DNA from: Sulfurimonadaceae bacterium
GTDB lineage: Bacteria; Campylobacterota; Campylobacteria; Campylobacterales; Sulfurimonadaceae
Assembly (NCBI GenBank): GCA_030610325.1
Contig: JAUWRZ010000031.1
Span: forward strand, 1-12,077
Length of the DNA stretch: 12,077 nt
Reading direction: 5' to 3'
Shown one piece after another: positions 1-7,533 of this stretch. The translations under genes were made by a program, and so were the position numbers. The stretch's first letter is position 1; the number at the start of each line of letters is the position of its first letter. Below the pieces are notes generated by a model. It made no database searches. It worked only from the letters and a program-made list of their open reading frames with translations, and had not been told where the DNA came from.

Positions 1-457
1 CCTGAAAGATGATCGCACCATAGAGGTTGTCGACAGGGATATCGAAGAAGCCCTGGATCTGTCCGGCATGCAGGTCGATCGTGACGACACGGTCTATACC
101 CGCAGTCTCATACATATCTGCTACAAGACGGGCTGTGATAGGGACACGAGGCGCCGCTTTACGGTCCTGACGTGCATAACCAAAATAAGGTACGACAGCC
201 GTGATGGAATCCGCAGAAGAGCGGCGAAGTGCATCGGTCATGATCAGCAGTTCCATGAGGTTGTCATTTGATGGTGCACCGGTCGATTGGATGATAAAGA
301 CATCGCGTCCACGTACACTCTCAGAGATCTGAACAGAGATCTCACCATCACTAAAACGTTTTATTTCCGCTTTTGAGAGAGGTACATCAAGGTTTCTACA
401 CACATCCTGTGCAAACTTTGTACTTGAACTACCGGCAAAGATCTTATATCCACGCAT
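1..457 (-). CDS. prs: Ribose-phosphate pyrophosphokinase (PRPP synthase), C-terminus outside window
   Basis: Makes 5-phosphoribosyl-1-pyrophosphate from ribose 5-phosphate and ATP in the cytoplasm, feeding purine, pyrimidine, histidine, tryptophan and NAD synthesis. The first 152 residues are visible and the frame runs off the left edge, so about half of a usual ~310-residue enzyme is missing by truncation of the window, not by mutation. I translated it from the ATG at 455-457. Family landmarks seen: the N-terminal FAGSSS stretch (residues 7-12), FSDGEI (35-40), the [11 protein letters not shown] segment with the ATP-contacting RQDRK (96-100), and [11 protein letters not shown] with the metal-binding DLH (128-130). 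A Shine-Dalgarno AAGGTG lies just before the start. It follows mnmA on the same strand but has its own promoter at about 488-493, so it is probably transcribed separately. Identification is secure. Confidence 0.97.
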   Translation of the reverse strand, partial: MRGYKIFAGSSSTKFAQDVCRNLDVPLSKAEIKRFSDGEISVQISESVRGRDVFIIQSTGAPSNDNLMELLIMTDALRRSSADSITAVVPYFGYARQDRKAAPRVPITARLVADMYETAGIDRVVTIDLHAGQIQGFFDIPVDNLYGAIIFQ

Positions 458-487
458 AGGTCACCTTCAGGTTAGAATAGTTGTGGA

Positions 488-493
488 ATTATA
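488..493 (-). promoter_or_regulatory. -10 element of the prs promoter (TATAAT)
   Basis: On the minus strand there is a perfect TATAAT about 30 bases before the prs ATG. No good -35 hexamer is seen 16-18 bases upstream; the region there is T-rich (ATATTTTCACGC). Housekeeping sigma-70 promoters of Campylobacterota are known to lack a conserved -35 box and to rely on the -10 plus AT-rich periodicity, so this fits. It implies a leader of roughly 25 bases. Not tested. Confidence 0.6.
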
Positions 494-515
494 GCGTGAA
501 AATATGAGAGATGAG

Positions 516-539
516 TTAAAAATATGCTCTGGGGCATAT
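516..539 (-). terminator. Weak rho-independent terminator candidate after mnmA
   Basis: Read on the minus strand, ATATGC and GCATAT (522-539) form a six-base-pair stem around a six-base loop, followed at once by a run of five T. The stem is AT-rich and short, so termination would be inefficient by E. coli standards. Its position, after the mnmA stop and before the prs promoter, is where the long operon should end. A second inverted repeat (AGAGTA/TACTCT, 568-584) directly after the mnmA stop has no T-run and may only protect the 3' end. Confidence 0.45.
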
Positions 540-588
540 CAATTGAAAAAATGTTCCGCTAAGCTACAGAGTATCTACTACTCTTGAC

Positions 589-1608
589 TTAGGCTATCCA
601 ACCGCCACCGATGAGCCGATCGCCATCATAAAAGACAGCTGCCTGCCCTTTTGCCACACCAAAGACCGGCTCTTTAAGCTCGACACTCGCGCTATCTCCA
701 CTGATCTCTACATGACAAGGTACCGCACGTGTCCGATAGCGGAGTTTGACCGTAGTATCAAAACTGATGCGATCATCGAACATATTGATATCTCTGAGAT
801 CTACGTGGTAACAGGCAAGTTCATCTTTGAGACCGACGACTATCTGATTTCTCTCCGGTATGATCTTGGTCACATAGTGCGGGTCATGTGCACCACGGAC
901 CGTAAAACCCTTACGCTTTCCGATAGTGTAGTGCATGTAGCCCTTATGTTCACCTACGACCTTACCTTCACTATTAAGGACCTCACCCGGCTGATCGACC
1001 TGAAGATGCTCTTTCAACACCTCCGTATAGGTCGTCTCGACAAAGCAGATCTCACTGGACTCAGCTTGTGAAGCAAAGGCTTCAAGACCTTTGATAGAGG
1101 CTGCAAATGCTTTGACATCGGATTTTTGACGGTTCCCCAGAGGAAAGAGTAGACGGGGAAGGATCTCTTTATGGATGTAGAAGAGGAAATAACTCTGATC
1201 TTTCGAATCGTCTTCTGCCTGGATGAGATACTCGCCATCCGTCTTCAGATAGTGACCCGTAGCTACATAGTCCGCACCTATCTCATCAGCAAACCTGACC
1301 ATCTCACCAAATTTCAGGTTACGGTTACACAGCGCACAGGGGTTTGGCGTCTCTCCCTCTTTATAGGTCTCGATAAACGGGGTGACGACCTTCTCACGAA
1401 AGACATCCTGCAGATCAAGGATATGCAGCTTTACTCCAGCAAAATCAGCCGCTTTTTGTGCCCGTGCAAGATGGATCTCATGATAACCGGGTTTGGAATG
1501 CAGCTTCATATAGAGGCCTTCTACTTCGTACCCCTCCTCTTTGAGCAGCAGTGTAGTGACAGTGGAGTCGACCCCTCCGCTCATACCGATCAGGACTTTT
1601 TTTCGCAT
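589..1608 (-). CDS. mnmA: tRNA-specific 2-thiouridylase MnmA
   Basis: Thiolates the wobble uridine (U34) of tRNA-Lys, -Glu and -Gln in the cytoplasm, using ATP and a persulfide sulfur. The PP-loop SGGVDS that binds ATP sits at the N-terminus. The first catalytic cysteine is the second Cys of NPCALCN and the second is in SSEICF, about 94 residues later; both are present. [15 protein letters not shown] and the C-terminal TIGKRKGF and GGGWIA stretches also match the family. Length (339 residues) is slightly below E. coli MnmA (~368). Start choice: the frame also offers GTG at 1620 and ATG at 1617, but ATG at 1608 gives the usual short lead into VLIGMSGG. No start has a strong Shine-Dalgarno, and coupling to the preceding gene, whose stop is 1621-1623, is likely. 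It is the last gene of the long operon. Confidence 0.96.
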   Translation of the reverse strand: MRKKVLIGMSGGVDSTVTTLLLKEEGYEVEGLYMKLHSKPGYHEIHLARAQKAADFAGVKLHILDLQDVFREKVVTPFIETYKEGETPNPCALCNRNLKFGEMVRFADEIGADYVATGHYLKTDGEYLIQAEDDSKDQSYFLFYIHKEILPRLLFPLGNRQKSDVKAFAASIKGLEAFASQAESSEICFVETTYTEVLKEHLQVDQPGEVLNSEGKVVGEHKGYMHYTIGKRKGFTVRGAHDPHYVTKIIPERNQIVVGLKDELACYHVDLRDINMFDDRISFDTTVKLRYRTRAVPCHVEISGDSASVELKEPVFGVAKGQAAVFYDGDRLIGGGWIA

Positions 1609-1620
1609 ATTACCCATCAC

Positions 1621-2418
1621 TTAGGAGTCTTTACCGCGCTTGATCTTTCGATGATCGAAGAACTCTGAAAGGCTCTTATAGTATTTCGTCGAGTCAAGCC
1701 CCTCCTCCTCAAGTTCATCGATCTGCTCAGCTATGGAGCTCTCGATCTCTCTGACGATCATCTTCAGATCATCCGTCACCGTGATCATATCGAGGTCCTC
1801 CTGGTCGATCATCCCCTCAGCCATCAGAGAGTTTCGCATGAACTTCATCAGAGGCTTATAGAACGACTCTCCAACGACAAAGATACGTACCCGTGCTATC
1901 TTCCGTGTCTGCGCAAGGGTCAATGCTTCGAAAAGCTCATCGAGTGTCCCAAAACCACCGGGAAAGATCACATAAGCGATGGAGTACTTTATGAGCATCA
2001 CCTTACGGGAGAAGAAGTACTCAAAGTCCTGCTCTTTCGTCGTATAGACATTGGCAGACTGCTCCATAGGCAGATCGACATTAAGTCCGACAGATTCGAC
2101 ATCGGAGTGTTTGAACGCACCCTTGTTCGCTGCTTCCATGATACCGGGTCCACCACCGGTGATGACATTGAAGCCCTTATCTCCAAGCATATCACCTAAT
2201 TTGACAGCCTTCTTATAATAATGGTCATCCACATCAGTCCGGGCACTTCCAAAGACAGTGACAGCCGGACCGAGGTCGCCGAGTTCATCAAAACCCTGTA
2301 CAAAATCAGCGATGATCTTAAAGACGCTCCAGACATCGGCAGATTTATAATCCTTGACATATTTTTTGGCTAAAAGCTGTTGATTGTGCTTACGACGTTC
2401 CATGCCAGACCTTTCCAT
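1621..2418 (-). CDS. LOG-family (TIGR00730) Rossmann-fold nucleotide hydrolase
   Basis: A 265-residue protein of the LOG / 'lysine decarboxylase-like' family. Characterised members cleave nucleoside 5'-monophosphates to free base plus ribose 5-phosphate (cytokinin activation in plants, nucleotide turnover by PpnN in E. coli). The two signature loops are present: GGGPGIMEAAN (about 88-98) and PGGFGTLDELFE (about 153-164), the second holding the catalytic Glu region. An N-terminal extension of about 45 residues and an acidic C-terminal tail of about 50 residues flank the Rossmann core. The real substrate cannot be read from the sequence. Two starts are plausible: ATG at 2418 (AAAGG 8 bases upstream, 3 bases after the fliY stop) and ATG at 2403 (GAAAGG 6 bases upstream). 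It sits between fliY and mnmA and is probably co-transcribed with both. 'Lysine decarboxylase' labels for this family are historical errors. Confidence 0.9.
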   Translation of the reverse strand: MERSGMERRKHNQQLLAKKYVKDYKSADVWSVFKIIADFVQGFDELGDLGPAVTVFGSARTDVDDHYYKKAVKLGDMLGDKGFNVITGGGPGIMEAANKGAFKHSDVESVGLNVDLPMEQSANVYTTKEQDFEYFFSRKVMLIKYSIAYVIFPGGFGTLDELFEALTLAQTRKIARVRIFVVGESFYKPLMKFMRNSLMAEGMIDQEDLDMITVTDDLKMIVREIESSIAEQIDELEEEGLDSTKYYKSLSEFFDHRKIKRGKDS

Positions 2419-2421
2419 GAC

Positions 2422-3297
2422 TTATGCCTTTAATTGATTCAGTCTTTCGCGTCTGGAACCGATAGTAGTGATCTGTATGCCGAAGTTACCATCGACTATC
2501 ACTACTTCTCCCTGCGCGATCACTTTATCATCCACCAGGATATCAAGCGGATCGTTTGCCAGCTGATTAAGCTCTATCACTGAACCGATATCCATACTCA
2601 ACACATCTTTAAGTAGCATCCTCTTATGACCGATACGTACTCGTACCGGTAGTTTTACATCCATGATAAGCCCGATATTGTTCAACTCAGACTCATCAAG
2701 TTCATGTTTTACCGGTTCGAACTCATCACTGTCAGACGAAAAAGCATCTCGCTCCATAGCTGCCATCGGCGCAGGCTCATCACGCACAGATGACGCGTTG
2801 AACATCCCTTCGACACGCTCATCGACTATAAACATCATAAGTGCTTTTATCTCGTTGAGCATGAAGTCATAGACGAACATACGACTATAGCCGTTAAGGT
2901 CGACTTCACCGTCTTCGGAGATGAACTCGATATCCTCGACTTTCAACGACACCTGTGCTATCTCTTTTTGTGCACTCAATGATGTCGAGACGGCACCGAC
3001 TATGTTTGAGACGATCTCCTTTGCAGCATCGATATCATCCTCATCCATCGTCTCCTTGCTCTCACCCTCGCCCCCAAGCATCATATCACTCAGCGCAGTA
3101 GCCAGTGATGGAGGCAGGACCACCATCGCCTTTCCTTCACCGTTGACATCGATCCGTATCAGTGACGTCGGAGGGATGATATTTGAGACCATAGAGATAG
3201 GTTCAGACTCTTTCAATATCAGAGTAGGAGCTATACCCGTCAAGCCCTCTATCGTAGCTATCGTCTCACTCTCAAACAGCTTCATAAACTCAGTCAT
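2422..3297 (-). CDS. fliY: Flagellar motor switch protein FliY (CheC-like plus FliN-type SpoA)
   Basis: Component of the cytoplasmic C-ring that works with FliM, FliG and FliN to set rotation direction and support export. It has 291 residues. Residues about 1-165 form a CheC/FliM-middle-like domain, including the LGGEG turn (74-78) and the helix AAKEIVSNIVGAV (91-103). An acidic linker (about 165-205) leads to a C-terminal SpoA/FliN domain (about 206-282; VKLPVRVRIG, DIGSVIELNQ, GNFGIQI). Unlike Bacillus FliY there is no N-terminal EIDALL CheY-binding peptide, and the CheC-type catalytic ExxN is not preserved (E94 followed by S97). The start ATG (3295-3297) lies inside the end of fliM with an eight-base overlap (ATGACTGA), which indicates coupled translation. 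Campylobacterota carry FliY in addition to a separate FliN encoded elsewhere, so this is not simply fliN. Confidence 0.94.
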   Translation of the reverse strand: MTEFMKLFESETIATIEGLTGIAPTLILKESEPISMVSNIIPPTSLIRIDVNGEGKAMVVLPPSLATALSDMMLGGEGESKETMDEDDIDAAKEIVSNIVGAVSTSLSAQKEIAQVSLKVEDIEFISEDGEVDLNGYSRMFVYDFMLNEIKALMMFIVDERVEGMFNASSVRDEPAPMAAMERDAFSSDSDEFEPVKHELDESELNNIGLIMDVKLPVRVRIGHKRMLLKDVLSMDIGSVIELNQLANDPLDILVDDKVIAQGEVVIVDGNFGIQITTIGSRRERLNQLKA

Positions 3298-4390
3298 TGA
3301 TCGACTCCTCTTCTTCGTCTTCCATTATGGACTCACTCGCTTTATATCCGGAGAACTGTACCTTTCGCTGCATCTCAAACTCCTTAAGTGCACGCTTGAC
3401 AGCATCTTTTTCCGAATCTATCAACTCCGTGACCTGGATCGACTTTCTAAAGCGCCGTAGGCCGATCTCGCCTTGAAAACGTACTTTCCCATCGACGCTG
3501 AGTGTGACGAGGTCGTTCGCAGGTGTATCCAGCCGGACGATATCACCTTCATTGAGGTCCAACAGTTCCCCTACACTCATCGCAGTATGACTCAATGTCG
3601 CTTCGATATTGACGTTCGCACCTCCAAGAAGCACCTGAAGCTCCTTGTTCCGGCTCTTTTTCGAACTGGTCTCATTAAGCATAAGGTCCCGACTTGCCAA
3701 CTTGGGCAGTACCGGTTCAAGCGCGATGACCGGATAGCAGATGTTCATCATGCCAGAGCTGTGTCCGATGATGATCTCCATGACGACCATGACGACTATC
3801 TCGTTCTGTGCTACTATCTGTACCACATTCGGACTCGACTCTTTAGACTCGACAGCAGGAAAGAGCTCTATTACCGGGCCCCAGGCCTCTTTTAGAGTCG
3901 ACATCATCACCCGTAAGATCGTCTCGAACAGACTGAGCTCTATATCGGAGAACTCCCGACTCGACTCAAAAGGCTCACCCTTTCCGCCAAGCAGTCTGTC
4001 AAGCATGGGAAAAGCGATGGAGGGGTTGATCTCAAGGACACCGTTACCCTCAAGTGGTTTCATCGAAAAGACATTGAAACTCGTTGGATTGGGCAGTGAC
4101 ATCAAAAACTCACCGTAAGTCATCTGATCGACTGAGTGTAACTGTATCTCGACAATAGAACGCATGATCGCAGATATCTGTGAAGAGAGTGAGCGCGCCA
4201 TCTTGTCATGAATACCGCGAAAAGCACGAAGCTGCTCTTTAGAGACACGATTGGGACGTTTGAAATCATAGAGCGTTATCTGACGGGAAGGGTAAAGCGT
4301 CTCCTCCGTCTCTTCAAGGGCGTCATCTCCCTCATCATCCACAACGTCGAGAAGGGCATCGATCTCTTCTTGGGAGAGTATATCAGCCAT
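3290..4390 (-). CDS. fliM: Flagellar motor switch protein FliM
   Basis: C-ring protein that receives CheY-P and passes the switching signal to FliG. It has 366 residues, a little longer than usual (~330-355) through an acidic C-terminal tail. The N-terminal CheY-binding peptide is seen as SQEEIDALLD (6-15). The middle CheC-like domain (about 45-235) carries the FliG-contact loop LGGKGEP (134-140). The C-terminal SpoA domain (about 248-322) holds VLLGGANVNIEA, LLDLNEGDIVRLD and VRFQGEIG. No phosphatase residues are expected. The start ATG (4388-4390) overlaps the fliA stop by eight bases (ATGGCTGA), and its own stop overlaps fliY, so fliA-fliM-fliY are locked together. Identification is secure. 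Confidence 0.97.
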   Translation of the reverse strand: MADILSQEEIDALLDVVDDEGDDALEETEETLYPSRQITLYDFKRPNRVSKEQLRAFRGIHDKMARSLSSQISAIMRSIVEIQLHSVDQMTYGEFLMSLPNPTSFNVFSMKPLEGNGVLEINPSIAFPMLDRLLGGKGEPFESSREFSDIELSLFETILRVMMSTLKEAWGPVIELFPAVESKESSPNVVQIVAQNEIVVMVVMEIIIGHSSGMMNICYPVIALEPVLPKLASRDLMLNETSSKKSRNKELQVLLGGANVNIEATLSHTAMSVGELLDLNEGDIVRLDTPANDLVTLSVDGKVRFQGEIGLRRFRKSIQVTELIDSEKDAVKRALKEFEMQRKVQFSGYKASESIMEDEEEESIND

Positions 4391-5081
4391 CGTCTTCTCC
4401 TACTGCTTCACGGATCTTTCGTATGACTGATTTATGGATCTGAGAGATCCTCGACTCAGTGATGCCAAGTATCTCACTGATCTCTTTAAGTGTCAACTCT
4501 TCAAAGTAATAGAGCTGTATGATCATCTGCTCACGCTCGTTATAGCGCATCAGGACTGACTTGATGACCTCTACAAGCTCTTCTCGTTCGATCCTCTCTA
4601 GTGTAGCACCGGAATCACCTTCATTAAGTTGATCATGCAGTGGCATCACCGTGTAGATATCTGACGCAATACGCGCTTCATGGATCTTGTGCTCCTCATG
4701 TCCGAGTATCTCTGCGAGTTCAGAGTCGCTTGGTTCTTGGTCATGTTCGAACAGATGGATCTCTACAGCACGATTGATCTCTTTCACAAGGCGCCTGTTG
4801 GAGCGACTAAGGATGTCCAGTGATCGTAGGTAGTCAAGCATAGCGCCATAGACTCGTGTCTTGGCATAACCCCAAAACGAATCGTTCTGCTTCTCATCAT
4901 AGCGTCGTGCCAACTTTACAAGTTCTTCTGTGCCTATCGCTGAGAGATCGACATAATCGACTGAACTTGGCAGCCGCTCTTTGAGTCTGAACGCCATGGC
5001 TTTGACAGCAGGCAGGTACTGTAACGCTAGCTGGTCCTCTTGATGTTTCAACTCTGCTGAGTAGATATCTGCTCCGCTCAT
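4383..5081 (-). CDS. fliA: RNA polymerase sigma-28 factor FliA
   Basis: Sigma factor for late flagellar genes such as the major flagellin; it is normally held by the anti-sigma factor FlgM until hook completion. It has 232 residues, the usual size. Region 2 spans about 20-92, with the YVDLSAIGTEEL motif and the core/-10 binding segment RVYGAMLDYLRSLDILSRS. Region 3 follows (about 96-150). Region 4 (about 172-226) ends in a helix-turn-helix, LTLKEISEILGITESRISQI, for the -35 element. The start ATG (5079-5081) overlaps the stop of the preceding small membrane protein by four bases (ATGA). Being inside a housekeeping operon rather than a dedicated flagellar one is normal for this phylum. Confidence 0.97.
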   Translation of the reverse strand: MSGADIYSAELKHQEDQLALQYLPAVKAMAFRLKERLPSSVDYVDLSAIGTEELVKLARRYDEKQNDSFWGYAKTRVYGAMLDYLRSLDILSRSNRRLVKEINRAVEIHLFEHDQEPSDSELAEILGHEEHKIHEARIASDIYTVMPLHDQLNEGDSGATLERIEREELVEVIKSVLMRYNEREQMIIQLYYFEELTLKEISEILGITESRISQIHKSVIRKIREAVGEDDG

Positions 5082-5392
5082 CTTATCTTCCCTGTCATAG
5101 CATCCATGTCTATCTGCGGATCATGCTCCATCGACTTCTCACGCTTGTCGATCTCATGCATAATACGGTCGAGCTCATGCTCATGTCTCTGTTTTGGAAA
5201 CTGGTCGGTCCTGAGCGTAAGCGTACGAAAATAGAAAGCTACACTAAGATGCGCGAAAAGATAGAAGAACCCGGTTATCATAAAAGTATAATAGAGAATA
5301 CCGTTGGGAGTCTCTGCTCGAAAAAGAGCAAAGAGAATCCCTATAAAAAAACCCTGTACGGTGAAAAAATAGATGAAATTGACACCGCGCAT
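5078..5392 (-). CDS. Small two-helix membrane protein of unknown function between flhG and fliA
   Basis: A 104-residue protein with no recognised enzymatic domain. Two hydrophobic helices are visible: roughly residues 5-24 (FIYFFTVQGFFIGILFALF) and 31-54 (ILYYTFMITGFFYLFAHLSV). A charged cytoplasmic-looking tail of about 50 residues follows (LDRIMHEIDKREKSMEHD), possibly coiled-coil. I chose ATG at 5390-5392 because GAGG lies seven bases upstream; a GTG at 5398 keeps the same frame, but the ribosome site would be too close. From memory, a small integral membrane protein of unknown function occupies the same slot in Campylobacter jejuni (Cj0062c) and Helicobacter pylori (HP1033). Its position between FlhG and FliA, overlapping fliA by four bases, suggests a flagellar or cell-pole role, but that is inference from context only. 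Confidence 0.85.
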   Translation of the reverse strand: MRGVNFIYFFTVQGFFIGILFALFRAETPNGILYYTFMITGFFYLFAHLSVAFYFRTLTLRTDQFPKQRHEHELDRIMHEIDKREKSMEHDPQIDMDAMTGKIR

Positions 5393-5409
5393 ACGCACAC
5401 CTCAGCTTT

Positions 5410-6285
5410 CTAAAAATGCTCCATAAGACGTTTGAACAGGCCGCTAAGGCCGCTGTCTTTAGAAGTGACTAGCACATTACGTTCCAATCTCTGCACCAGC
5501 TTCTGAGCGATCTTCTCAATATCGCGACTTGGCTGTGAAGCAGGATAGGTCTCTACAAAAAGTGCACGCTGTTTGACAGAGAACGCGACCTTCTGATCCA
5601 GGTTGATCTTGCCGATCAGAGAGAGATTCAGTTTCTCGCCTATGTTCACTTTGGCGACCTTGCGGATCTTCTCAAATACAGCGACCGCCTCTTTCTCGCT
5701 TCGGACCTGGTTCATGATGACATTGATATCATCGCGGGCTCGGGCTGTGATCTTAATTGTAGCATAAGCATCAGTAATAGCTGCCGGATCAGGGACTGTC
5801 ACGACGATAACATCATCCGCAGCACTCAAAAAGAGCTGAATATGTTCACCGATCCCTGCGCCCGTATCGATGACCATGACATCCAGGTCATCAAGTACAT
5901 TTGCCTCTTCCATAAACCGTTCGAACAGTGATGCGTCAGAGTACTTCAATATCTCTTCACCACTCTCACCCGGGATCAGCATCAGGTTCTTGTTGATAGG
6001 TATCAAGATATCAGAGACTTTTGCCTCACCCCGCAACACATGCAGGATGTTCTTCTTGATCTTGACATTGAACATCACGTCCAGAATAGCCAGACCTATA
6101 TCCGCATCGAATATAGCTACTTTCAGCCCGCTTCTCGACAGTGTCAGAGCAAGGTTTGAGCTGATAGTACTCTTACCTACCCCGCCCTTACCGCTGGTGA
6201 TCGCGATAAAGCGTGTCTTCACCCCTGAACTCTTCGTGTTCTCCGAGACCAGTCTCTCCAGTTTTGCTGCCTGATGTTCCATCAT
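5410..6285 (-). CDS. flhG: Flagellum number regulator FlhG (YlxH, MinD-like ATPase)
   Basis: ParA/MinD-type ATPase that limits flagellar number, stimulates the FlhF GTPase and, in Campylobacter, influences division placement. It has 291 residues. The deviant Walker A SGKGGVGKST (31-40) includes the signature lysine K33, followed by DADIG (60-64) and the Walker B-like MVIDTGAGIG (137-146). The N-terminal HQAAKLERL (4-12) matches the FlhF-activating DQAxxLR helix, with D and R replaced by H and E. The C-terminal GLFKRLMEHF (282-291) looks like the amphipathic membrane-targeting helix of MinD and FlhG. The start ATG at 6283-6285 overlaps the flhF stop by four bases (ATGA) and has CGGAG upstream; a second in-frame ATG follows directly. 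Secure call. Confidence 0.96.
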   Translation of the reverse strand: MMEHQAAKLERLVSENTKSSGVKTRFIAITSGKGGVGKSTISSNLALTLSRSGLKVAIFDADIGLAILDVMFNVKIKKNILHVLRGEAKVSDILIPINKNLMLIPGESGEEILKYSDASLFERFMEEANVLDDLDVMVIDTGAGIGEHIQLFLSAADDVIVVTVPDPAAITDAYATIKITARARDDINVIMNQVRSEKEAVAVFEKIRKVAKVNIGEKLNLSLIGKINLDQKVAFSVKQRALFVETYPASQPSRDIEKIAQKLVQRLERNVLVTSKDSGLSGLFKRLMEHF

Positions 6286-7532
6286 GCTCTGCTCCGGTTA
6301 AATCCATTTAAGAGACAATCGATCAGAAAATCACTGCTTGCGACGACGAGGTCTTCAGGGACCTCCTGTCCTACCGAGAAGTAACTGATAGGTTTGCCGG
6401 TCTCATAAGCCAGTGAGAAGATGTTACCAAATCCACGTGTCTCATCAAGTTTGGTAAACATCATCGTATCGATCCCCAGCGTCGAGAAGTTGTCATACGT
6501 CGCCTTCAAGTCCTCGAACTTTATCGAGCTTGGCATCACCAATACTACATCGATGTTAAGTTCACTCTCTGCCTGTAGGCACTCATAGATCTTCTCGATC
6601 TTCTCTTTATCGTAAGGTGATGAACCCATCGTATCGATCAGGATGAAGTCACAATAGTGCAAAGAGCGCAATGCACTGGCAAACTCCGGAGGATCGACGA
6701 CTGTCTCTATGCCCAGTTTCATCATACGGGCATACTGCATCAACTGGTCGACCGCACCGATACGATAGGTATCGAGGACAATAAGCCCTACCTTGTAGTT
6801 CTTCTCCATCAGATAGGAGTAACGCGCCGCCAACTTGGCGATAGAGGTCGTCTTGCCTACACCGGTCGGACCGACAAGCATGATCGCCTTCTTGACCGGC
6901 GTACTTGGCATACTCTCACGACGGACCGGGATCATCTTGCGAAGCAGTGTCTGAAAATAGCGTTTGACTGACTCTGAGTTCTCACGCATCTTCAACGGCA
7001 TATGCTCAAAGGTAAGTTGCATGATGCCATCAAGATGCTCTTTTTTCATACCACTTTGCAGGGCCAGTCTATAGATCTCTGCAAATTCCGGTGGAATAGC
7101 TGTCTCCAGATTGGGACTGCGTTCATCCCAGAACATGTTCTGGATCAGCTTGATCTTGTCTCCAAGCTTCTCGATCTCGGTACGGATCTGCTTAAGTTCG
7201 ACCGGTTCAGCCTTCGGTGATGAGAGAGATGGACTCACCTCGGTCACTTCTGCTATCTTCGATATCTGCTTGGCTGCCTCGGAGATGTTGAACATCACAT
7301 CACTACTCTTCTGCGTAAGCGGCTGCTGTCTCGTAAGTGGAGGCTGTTTCTCGAGCGAGGGCTTTATCTTCTCCTCTTCGATACCGACGACGATCTCATA
7401 GAGCGGCATCTTACCCAATGCCTTCTTCTGCAGTTCACGTGTCTCGATAAGCATCGCATCCTCACCGACCTCAAGCTGCGCTTTTTGCAAAGCCTCTGCC
7501 GGTGTCTTACCGCTGAATGTCAGTATCTTCAT
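6282..7532 (-). CDS. flhF: Flagellar placement GTPase FlhF (SRP-type)
   Basis: SRP-family GTPase that marks the cell pole for flagellar assembly and, in Campylobacterota, is needed for sigma-54-dependent flagellar gene expression. It has 416 residues. The N-terminal domain opens with MKILTFSGKTPAEAL, which is highly typical of FlhF. A variable linker rich in Pro, Gln and Ser follows (about 55-115), then the N-domain helices and the G domain: G1 GPTGVGKTT (221-229), DTYRIGAVDQL (254-264), G3 DTMGSS (300-305, where SRP GTPases usually have DTAGR) and G4 TKLDE (360-364). The ATG at 7530-7532 is one base after the folK stop and has AGGGA about ten bases upstream, within the end of folK. Secure call. 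Confidence 0.97.
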   Translation of the reverse strand: MKILTFSGKTPAEALQKAQLEVGEDAMLIETRELQKKALGKMPLYEIVVGIEEEKIKPSLEKQPPLTRQQPLTQKSSDVMFNISEAAKQISKIAEVTEVSPSLSSPKAEPVELKQIRTEIEKLGDKIKLIQNMFWDERSPNLETAIPPEFAEIYRLALQSGMKKEHLDGIMQLTFEHMPLKMRENSESVKRYFQTLLRKMIPVRRESMPSTPVKKAIMLVGPTGVGKTTSIAKLAARYSYLMEKNYKVGLIVLDTYRIGAVDQLMQYARMMKLGIETVVDPPEFASALRSLHYCDFILIDTMGSSPYDKEKIEKIYECLQAESELNIDVVLVMPSSIKFEDLKATYDNFSTLGIDTMMFTKLDETRGFGNIFSLAYETGKPISYFSVGQEVPEDLVVASSDFLIDCLLNGFNRSRA

Positions 7533-7533
7533 C

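Noticed and set aside
1171..1668. 165-codon open frame on the plus strand
   Set aside because: Lies wholly antisense to mnmA and the end of the LOG gene, whose motifs are unmistakable; its product has no recognisable domain and it lacks a ribosome site.
2921..3460. 179-codon plus-strand open frame
   Set aside because: Antisense to fliY and fliM; the Ser/Ile-rich translation is the typical mirror of conserved minus-strand codons.
3473..4118. Two overlapping plus-strand frames of 140 and 125 codons
   Set aside because: Antisense to fliM, overlapping each other in different frames, with no motif or ribosome site.
5123..5413. 96-codon plus-strand frame opposite the small membrane protein
   Set aside because: The minus-strand frame has a proper ribosome site, membrane helices and a coupled overlap with fliA; the plus frame has none of these.
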